Of a DNA stretch of 64,000 nt, positions 56,448 to 64,000 are shown piece by piece. Numbering within the stretch: the first letter of the stretch is position 1; each line of letters opens with the position of its first letter. The DNA is from Hippophae tibetana (Eukaryota > Streptophyta > Magnoliopsida > Rosales > Elaeagnaceae): NCBI GenBank assembly GCA_037013495.1, contig CM072806.1, forward strand, positions 17,839,001 to 17,903,000, given 5' to 3'. The notes below the pieces were generated by a model. It ran no database searches. It was not told the origin of the DNA and saw only the letters and a program-made list of their open reading frames with translations. The position numbers and the translations under genes were made by a program.

Positions 56448-56951
56448 TAATGCAACAACCAGAGGAAAGTGAGTTTGCAATAAGAGTGGTACCATTGAAA
56501 GATAGGAAGGCCAAGTCAATTAGGTTTTCATCTCAATAATATTATGATCATTCACATAATTAAGTTAATTAGGAAAGTAAGTAGAAGCAATATTTCCAAA
56601 TTCAAAAGGAATTATGGGAAAATAACGAAACTAAACATCAAAAAAAGATAATAAACTAATGATATCATCTCTCGAAAAGGTGAATCTATTCCCTTTAAAG
56701 ACAAAAAAGGTAGAGAAGCAAGATGAGACAACAAGTGGAAGGGTAGCATAAAACTCCCTAACAAAATCATCATTATAAGAATAAGTAAGTGAGTAAAGAG
56801 ATATCCAAGAAAAGAATGTAAACATTTCCTTGATATTAGAAAATTCATGGATATCCACTGAATGCTCACAAAGAATAGGTGCACTGTAAGAGAGGTAAGC
56901 AGGCTCAGTCTTCTTTGACCTCTTTGCACTCCTAGTGTGGTTTATTGCCAT
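56448..56951 (-). pseudogene. SIRE-like extra ORF (aORF), 5' part
   Basis: The ATG at 56951 begins MAINHTRSAKRSKKTEPAYL; the block DDFVREFYATLP, then FVFKGNRFTFSRDDIISLL, resembles the putative plant transposon protein domain (REFYANL ... RGxxVxFSPxxIN) found in extra ORFs of SIRE and Ogre elements. It stops at 56631, and other frames lead to 56448, where the solo LTR has inserted. It lies between gag and the 3' purine tracts, but no pol is left between. Confidence 0.6.
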
Positions 56952-57850
56952 TTATTAAGAAATAGAAGGTAAGAGGTAATGGTATAGAAAGAAGAGAAGG
57001 AAATAATTATGAGGTGTAAAGAATATAGGTAATAAGGGGTCAATTAATAGGCATAGGTGCACCTTACTGTGGTCTTCATTGACCTCTTTGGTGAGCAACC
57101 TTGACAAGCATATAAATTGGTCCAACGAGCCACCTCGACGAAGGGTGTGGTGAGGTACCCCAAAAAGCTCACATAAAAACTTGAATAGAGAAAGAAAGAC
57201 AAAAATAGAATGCCAAACAAAAAAAAACAAATATTTTTTTATTTTTTAAGGCAACAAAGAATCATAAATATCACAAAAAGCTAGATAGACAACACAATAA
57301 CAAATAAATCTACAAAAAGATTACAATTATAAGAGAGAAAGAAATGAACAACTCAACCCTATATAGATCACCCAAAAATAATGATCAAATAACATCTCTC
57401 TATTTAAAGAATTTGTGAGAGGTAACTTATTCAAGAACTAGTCTCTATTTCATACAAGCATATAGAGTATATGAAACTTGAAATTTGTTTTGCTTAGATT
57501 TTTTGAAAAATCTTGTTGAGTGATCCATATAAACCAACCCAGGTAATTTTTTTGATAAGATTTATTTCTTCTACGCTGTATTTAAGGTGCATGATGAAAC
57601 CATCTTAAAAATGTTCAGATGAGCTGTAAAAGCTACATCCTATCACATGAGATAAGAGTGATTGAGGTGGAGAACTATGTGATGTACTCACATATCTAGG
57701 ACACTATCTACCTATGGCCAGTTGTACCACAAAGATAACAATAACAAACAATGGAGTTAGAGAATTTGATCCCTGACTTTGAGCAGTACTATGCGGAGGA
57801 GAGGAAGGAGAAGAAATACTCATATTAACGTTCATAGGAGGATGAGAAGT
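56952..57850. other. LTR-like and unassigned DNA
   Basis: 56960-57230 resembles 5610-5800: CTTGACAAGCAT, CCTCGACGAAGGGTGTGGTGAGGTACC and AGAATGCC appear in the same order, so it is probably part of a SIRE-like LTR. 57240-57850 has no recognised content. Confidence 0.4.
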
Positions 57851-59990
57851 CAAATTTCGATAGTGGGGTCTTAAATGTTGATTTCATCACAATGGTGACA
57901 TATAGGCGTAAAAATAGATAGGGGAAATAGACCATAACTAAAGTAATAGGAAGAACTAGCCTTAGGTGAAATGTTCACCTTACTAGAGGTAACAGACTGG
58001 AATGTGACAACCGACTTACCTTTAAGAGTGATAGTAACTGATTTCAACTTAGAATCTTGAGTAGTATACTTTACACATAGGAGCAATGACAATAGAACTA
58101 AAACTCATTCATTATATCCAATACAAGAAACCCATTCATTATACTCGATATTGTATTTATCATCAAATAGCTTTGTGCTATTGAGAATTTCACTTAATTT
58201 TTGGAAACCAAAAATCATTTTTTTATAGTAGAGGAAGATTGAGCTAGTTTGTTTTCACTCGCATAGAGTTTATCCTTTAAAACTATAATCAAATCTTCAT
58301 TTTCCTTAAGGAATAATTCCAGGTAAGCTGCTGAATTGTTAAGAATTCCTACTTTCTCATTCAATTGTTTCATTTTAGCTTCTTTCTTAGTGAGAGAATA
58401 AGCCATATAGTACTTGGAACATTCAAGGAAACTACTTCATCAATTGTTCTATTTCATCATTTTGATTGGTAGGAGATCAAGATTGACATACAAAAGGATA
58501 GGTTTACCAAAAGTAAGACACTTAAGCTATTCCTCAAGCTTCTTCACCTTTTCATGATTTGCGTTAAAAATTTCAAGCAAATAAGAATATCTCTATTTAA
58601 TGATCTCATATGTATTAGTGAGATAGAGTTGTTGGCCATTAATGAAGGACTTCTTTTTCTCAAGAGTTTTTTTCAAAACACTTATCTCGACCTCTTTTTC
58701 ATCTAGGATCTCCAACATTTTTTTATTAGCATTTTGTGACTTAATATGCTCCAACAAAAGTGTGTTGTAAGAATTGAGCAACTCATCTAGCTCATCTTCA
58801 GCGATAACCTCTTGAGCATCTGAGGTGGTAGTCAGAGTATCTATGATATTACTTGAAGCAAAGAATGCTAGAAAGTTAGTGTCCACCTCATCATCACTGA
58901 TGGTATTCTATGAAATAATAACCTCAACCTTCATAGCATGTATGTACGTGCATTTTTGTTTATGAATACAATTTGTAGTAATATGACTGGGCTTTCCACA
59001 CTTGAAGCATGTAATTTTGTTAAGATGGCCTTCGCTAGGTTTCTCAGTTTTATTATTAAATTCTTCATCAATCTTTATTGACTTCGAGATCTTAGTATTA
59101 GTACTTTCTTTTCCAACATCCCCAAAGAAGGGTTTCTTTTTCCTAAAGAATTTTTTGAATCTTTTGGCAAGAAATGACATTTATTCTTCATCTGGGTCTG
59201 AATCATCATCACTTACCATATAGTTGTACATATATTTGCTAGAACCATTACCCTTTGTAGTCTCGGATGCTAGGCTCTTCCCCTTTTCAATAGTAAGTTA
59301 TTCTTGTCTAGACAACTTGTGATGAAGTTCGAAGACTTACAGATCATCAACTAACTCATTAATAGTAAGCTTGTCAGGCTTGTACATGGACTCATGAATG
59401 ATAAATTTGGCATGAAACCTATAGGGTAGGCTAGAGTTATCTTCTCAATCTACTTTTCATTGCTAATAGGTATACCCACGTTGTAAGAACAATTGAAAAT
59501 ATTTGAAAATCGAGCATAAAATTTGTCAAATGTCACATCCTCTTGCATAATGCAAGGATCAAAGTCCCTGTTCAAATTCAAAATTTTGGATCACTTGATA
59601 GTAGAAGTACATTCATGTGTTGTTTCCAAAATAAGCCATGCTTGTTTCAATGTAGTATAGCTCTGAATTCTCTGATATTCATCAAGCATAATAGCCCTGA
59701 TGATTGCATAAAGTCACTTGCTATTCCATTAAGATTCCTTTCTTTATTCTTTAGTCCACTTAATCATGGGTTTAGGAATCATAGTATTATCAATGAGGGG
59801 TTTTTTTATACGTCTAGCCATTTTCAACTTAAAACCAAATATGGTCTCCAAGGGACCACAAGAAGGCCCTTATTTGAGATTTAAAATAGGTATAGTTTAG
59901 CCCATTTAACAACAGGGTTCCTAATTCCATTAGAGATAAAAGTAAATGTATGATCAGCAAGTTAAAAGAATCAACATCAAAATAGTTAAA
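57851..59990 (-). pseudogene. SIRE-like copia gag, minus strand
   Basis: Reading from right to left: INELVDDL and FELHHKLSRQE near 59350-59290; MSFLAKRFKKFFRKKKPFFG at 59180; zinc knuckle CFKCGKPSHITTNC at about 59005-58965; a coiled-coil part (LLNSYNTLLLEHIKSQN, VLKKTLEKKKSF, 58886-58593, and KLYASENKLAQSS at 58270-58240); and a second finger-like PICHHCDEINI at 57875. Order and spacing are those of SIRE/Maximus gag. Stops at 58911, 58590 and 58212 and shifts break it. It is the gag of the element whose primer-binding site is at 60009. Confidence 0.8.
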
Positions 59991-60008
59991 CCTTAAAAGG
60001 ATGCACCG

Positions 60009-60020
60009 TCTCTGCTACCA
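60009..60020 (-). other. SIRE-like primer-binding site
   Basis: Minus-strand TGGTAGCAGAGA, two mismatches to the initiator Met tRNA complement, two bases from the LTR end. Confidence 0.6.
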
Positions 60021-60022
60021 AT

Positions 60023-61010
60023 TAAAAGTGTCCACAACTCAGTTCACTAACAAGGTAAGGAGATATAAACTCTATAAGGACTCATACCTAACTTGTAAAC
60101 AACAAAATAATAAACACCCAAGAAGAACATAATAGTAGCAATAAATAATAATCTCAAGAAGGCATATAACTTTAAGTAACATATATATTATTTTTTAATC
60201 AAAAAGTAAATAAATAAAATATAAGCTTTCTAATCAGAATTTAAGTTTCAGTAAGTTGTAACATACATACCTTAAACTCATATTATAATAGCATAACAAT
60301 AGAGCATTCACAACAATCAATGTAATGAGGTAAACAACATAGAACTCTTATCTATGTGGTAACATTCTCGAGTTGCTTATGGTAACCACTCGGTAAAAAA
60401 AATTCACTAAGTAATGAAACAATTACAAATTTGACAAAAATAAAAGCACTAATACCTCTATCAGTTCGGACCTTTGTCTGAATTTTCTATTACTATCATC
60501 ACTTGATACCTCTATAATAACCTAGCCTGTCACACAAACCTAACTTTTCTCCAAATTTAACACCACCTAATGTGGTGTGATAAAAAATCATAGATCAATA
60601 AAGTAAAGATAAAAGTAATATAAGCCTTAAGTACCACCCTTAATCATCAACCACCAATAGTCACCAAGGGACATACAGTTCATCATAAACTATAAATTAT
60701 ATATGTGAGACATAGTCAATTCATGTATGCACATATCTAATGATTTAATATCTCAACATAAAAACTAGCCCAAACTCTCAATGTTATGTCTCACAAAGAG
60801 AGCAAAATAGTCTTAAGCTCAACATCCAAGCACTCTACTTTACTGACAATGTTGTAGTATATGAGCCAATAGTATCCTTATCTAGCTGCCTTGAGAGCTA
60901 GACTTCTCGCATCATATTAGTTCTCACACATCCCTTCATAAATCTTTGTAAGGACATAATTAGTCTCATCTAGTGTCAGACACCTAAGGTATGTGCTATG
61001 ATACCCACAA
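60023..61010 (-). mobile_element. SIRE-like 5' LTR, truncated
   Basis: Begins (plus strand) TAAAAGTGTCCACAAC beside the PBS and aligns with the relic at 4985-5500 from about 60395 onward. It is cut off at about 61010, where a gypsy pol begins. Confidence 0.55.
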
Positions 61011-63400
61011 AAGTATAAAAATGCCATTTTCTATGCAAAAATGAACATATATGATTCTCACTTTCCTTGACTCTTTATTGTTATTAGGAAAGGTTTCATT
61101 CGTTAGAAAGCTTCTGATATGACTCATCTTATTAGGATCTGATCAAATGGGGAAATTTTCCATATCTTGAGCTTTGCTACTAGGCTCTATAAGGTGATGG
61201 ATATAGACTATTTGGTCTAGGTCATCATCTATGGCAAAGGCAAGATGAGAGAGAGCAACTACTTGAGTGTTTTCTACTCGTGGAATATGAGTCAAGATCC
61301 ACGAGGCCATTGTTTTGAGTAATATCATTGTTAAACTTTGATATTCTTTTAGGTTGGGTCCTTAGACTTGGAACTTTCCTAGCCCTTGTTTAACAAAAAG
61401 TTGGAAGTCACTAAAATAGTATATCTATTTGGCTCTCAATACTTGGCTAAGTTGAGTATGAGTGCTTCATATTTTGCTTCATTGTTTGATATTTTGATTA
61501 GAAGTCATAGTGCACAATGTAAGGGATCACCTTCCAGGGTGACTAGTATAAGCCAACTTCACTCCCATTTTTGTTGGAGGAACCATTAACATGTAGTGTC
61601 CACTTGCCTTTTGCTTCACTATAAAGTTCTTCAAAATGGATCTCAACCATAAAATTAGCCAAGACTTGACCTTTAATAGTTGTACGGAAGATGTATTCAA
61701 TGTCGAATTTGCTAAGTTTCATAGAACATTTTTGTACTCGGGATGACACCTCAGGCTTAGAGAGCACTTGTCTAAGCTATATGTTTGTTAGGACAACTAT
61801 AATATGGCCTTAAAAATATAGGCACACCTTTCTAGCTATCACTGTGAGTGCAAAAGCTATTTTTTGAATTTATGAGTCTCTTTATCCCGCATTATGGAGG
61901 GACTTGCTCACATAGTAGATAGGCTTTTGGATACCACTATTATCTTTTACCAAGGCTACATTGTTAGCCATTTTTTAGGTTGCTAGGTACAAAGTGAAAG
62001 TGTCACCTGCCTGAGGGGCTAGCTAATAATTATGGGTAGCTCAAGTATTCTTTTGACTTTTTGAATGCTTCCTCACAATTCTCATCCTAAGAGAAATTAG
62101 ATTTTCCTTATAATATTTTGAAAAAGGGTACACATTTGTCAATTGTACGTGAGATGAAAAGTTTTAAGGTAGCCACTCTTCCCATTAATATCTTAACTTC
62201 TTTGATAGTCCGTGGATGTGGCATTTCTATAAATGCCTTTATTTTCTTAGGGTTGGCTTCAATTCCTCTTTGGTCGATCATAGACCTTAAGAACTTTCTT
62301 GAGCCCACTTTGAATACAACTTTTTTGGACTCAGTTTCATCCCATATTTTCAAAGGATGTCAAAGGACTCACTTAAATGAATGATGTGTTCTTTTATCTG
62401 TTTGATTTTGATGATCATGCCATCTACATACACCTCAATTGAGTGTCTGATGAGATCTACGAAAATTTTGTTCACTAATCTCTAGTATGTGGCTCTAAGA
62501 TTCTTTACACCAAAAGGCATGGCCTTGTAGCAAAACAACCCTTGATTAGTCAAGAAACTTTCTTTTTCTTCGTGAGAATCGTACATCGGATTTGATTGTA
62601 CCCAAAGTATGTATCCATGAAAGATAGAATGACATGTCTTGTCATAACATCCATATGTTGGTCGATGCAAGGCAGTAGGAAACTATCTTTTGGAAAAACC
62701 TTATTTAGTTTGATAAAATTCACACATGTGCCACTACCCATTGGCTTTTTTGACTACGAAAAGATTAGCCAACCAATTAGGATAGTACACTTCTTTTTTG
62801 AATCCAACTTTCAAGAGTTTATTTACTTTATGGCGAAATACCTTTCCTAATAATAGGATCTTTTTTTCTACCTGATAAGTTTGAAATTTAGATCTATATT
62901 GAGGCGGTATATGAGGACACTCAGATCAATACCAGGCATGTCTTCATAGGACTATGCAAACATGTCCTTATTTTTTCTGAGGAACAATTCCAAGTCCTTT
63001 TTCTCATCTGGTGGTAATCATGTACCCATACAAATGATTTTATGTGGCTCAAAATCTAGTAGGATCAAGAGACATGTTTTGTTAAACCAGTTCAAATGTA
63101 AGAACGTACCCCTATCAAGGGTCAAGTTATTGGTCTAGCAAGATGGGAGATGGCACGCCATGCAAGGGTTACAACTCAAGACTCGTCGACTGTGTCCCTT
63201 GGAAGGTCAATTAGTGATGCTTGGTCGACACCACCAAGTTCAATCAACCATTGTATGTTTGATATACTTTGTCCAACAACTTCTTTGGTGGTAGTGCATA
63301 GCCCATGTATGGCTACATCTTAACAGGTGATGATGTGATAGGTGTTCCCGTCAAGTAACCCTACTAGTGGGGCCGAAAGAAATATGAACCATTTTTCTCT
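61011..63400 (-). pseudogene. Ty3-gypsy (Tat-like) pol: RT and RNase H, decayed
   Basis: From right to left on the minus strand: YEDMPGIDLSVL (62945-62910) opens the pre-RT part; then WLANLFVVKKANG-like residues, CVNFIKLNKVFPKDSF, DVMTRHVILSFMDTYFGYNQ, LFCYKAMPFGVKN (62540-62500), KFLRSMIDQRGIEANPKKIK and RTIKEVKILMGRVATL (62300-62170), SRTIDKCVPFF, then RNase H: LSKFDIEYIFRT, QVLANFMVE, WTLHVNGSSNKNGS (61620-61580) and HIPRVENTQVVALSHLA (61290-61235). The YxDD region is degraded. Shifts and stops are frequent. Gag is missing between it and the presumed PBS at about 63650. Confidence 0.85.
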
Positions 63401-63661
63401 GTTCTTTGTTAGGGATTGAGTCTTGGTTCTAGGAAGCTATTTAGTTATTTTCTTAAACATAAAATATGGCCTTCTAGAGACTATGTAGAATGAACTTCTT
63501 TTCAAGTAGTTTTTCTCTGGAATTTTAGGGTCTTTTCTTCAAATACGACCTAGTTTCGAGCACGATAGAACACTATAAAATATATTTTTTTCTCTAGTTA
63601 TGATTCAATTAATAAAGCATAATCTTTCACATAGACGACGTTAGATGTTGATACCAATTTT
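63401..63661 (-). other. Leader of the gypsy element, with possible primer-binding site
   Basis: Minus-strand TGGTATCAACAT at about 63657-63646 is a weak primer-binding-site candidate. No gag frame. Confidence 0.3.
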
Positions 63662-64000
63662 TGTCAACACCAACGATTGGAGGTACCTCTCCTTCCTATG
63701 GACCTGACAACAGAGAACACACAGTTAAGACTTTAGACCTATGATGTTTAATTAAGTCTTGGTAGTTAGAAGGAGGAGGAGACTATTGTCTCTCCTTGTA
63801 ATGTAAAGAGATGCAGAAAGATTTAAGAAAACAATATAGATTTAAGTGTTTGTCTCTTATAAGATAATGTTCTAATTAGTTCAAGTTATGTTTGATGGAT
63901 AATGTTCTAATTAGTTCAAGTTATGTTTGATGGATAATGTTCTAGTTAGTTAAAGTTATGTTTGATGGAAGGTTACGGTGAATATATATAGAAGAAAATA
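63662..64000 (-). mobile_element. Probable gypsy 5' LTR, running off the window
   Basis: TGTCAACACC at 63662 follows the weak primer-binding site, as an LTR border would. Only this copy is in view, so the call rests on position. Confidence 0.35.
63863..63967. repeat. 35-bp tandem repeat, three copies
   Basis: Units 63863-63897, 63898-63932 and 63933-63967. The first two are identical; the third has two changes (CTAGTTAGTTAAAG). Each begins GATAATGTTCTA. Confidence 0.95.

Noticed and set aside
1..64000. tRNA, rRNA, CRISPR or bacterial operon features
   Set aside because: I looked for cloverleaf-type boxes, spaced repeats and ribosomal signatures and saw none I could support. The tRNA-like words are primer-binding sites.

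Overview
The window is nuclear DNA of a flowering plant. It is AT-rich, holds a few spliced genes far apart, and is packed with nested plant LTR retrotransposons. I cannot name the species. Three host genes look real: (1) an HVA22/TB2-DP1 family membrane protein on the minus strand (six coding exons, 8480-10472); (2) a membrane-anchored family 9 endo-1,4-beta-glucanase on the plus strand (six exons, 29616-32641, 525 codons); (3) a single-exon SAUR auxin-responsive gene on the plus strand (34275-34595). A fourth host-like piece at 28072-28425 (minus) is a truncated first exon of a PTPMT1-like phosphatase. I saw no rRNA, tRNA, CRISPR or prokaryotic feature.

Layout. 1-8000: fragments of Ty3-gypsy and Ty1-copia elements, including an LTR joined to a pol fragment of opposite orientation. 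8000-11800: the HVA22 gene. 12850-14009: a hAT-like non-autonomous transposon with an 8-bp target duplication. 14772-22037: a decayed Ty1-copia element with matching target duplications, carrying a 1.7-kb solo LTR in its 5' leader; a second solo LTR of that family is at 23357-25114. 25100-29200: a stretch with some organelle-like look, a degenerate gypsy gag and the phosphatase fragment. 29300-34900: the glucanase and SAUR genes. 35000-42600: copia and gypsy relics in AT-rich DNA. 42700-47638: a young chromovirus inserted in a duplicated copia gag region that resumes to about 50860. 52100-61000: a minus-strand SIRE-like copia element (5' LTR, PBS, gag, extra ORF, 3' purine tracts) interrupted by a second hAT-like element and a 2-kb solo LTR. 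61100-64000: a decayed minus-strand Ty3-gypsy pol and part of its LTR.

The most unusual object is the chromovirus. Its LTRs differ at 8 of 626 positions. Its frame from gag through protease to integrase is open for 1026 codons, but the reverse transcriptase and RNase H have been removed in frame. Three 72-bp coding repeats lie next to the junction, and the LTRs contain perfect heat-shock-element trimers upstream of the TATA box. It looks like a recently active non-autonomous element that must borrow reverse transcriptase. The four perfect LTR-element target duplications (ATTCC, GTGGG, ATAGC, ATCAC), one shorter one (CAAA) and two 8-bp hAT-type duplications let the insertion order be read from the sequence.
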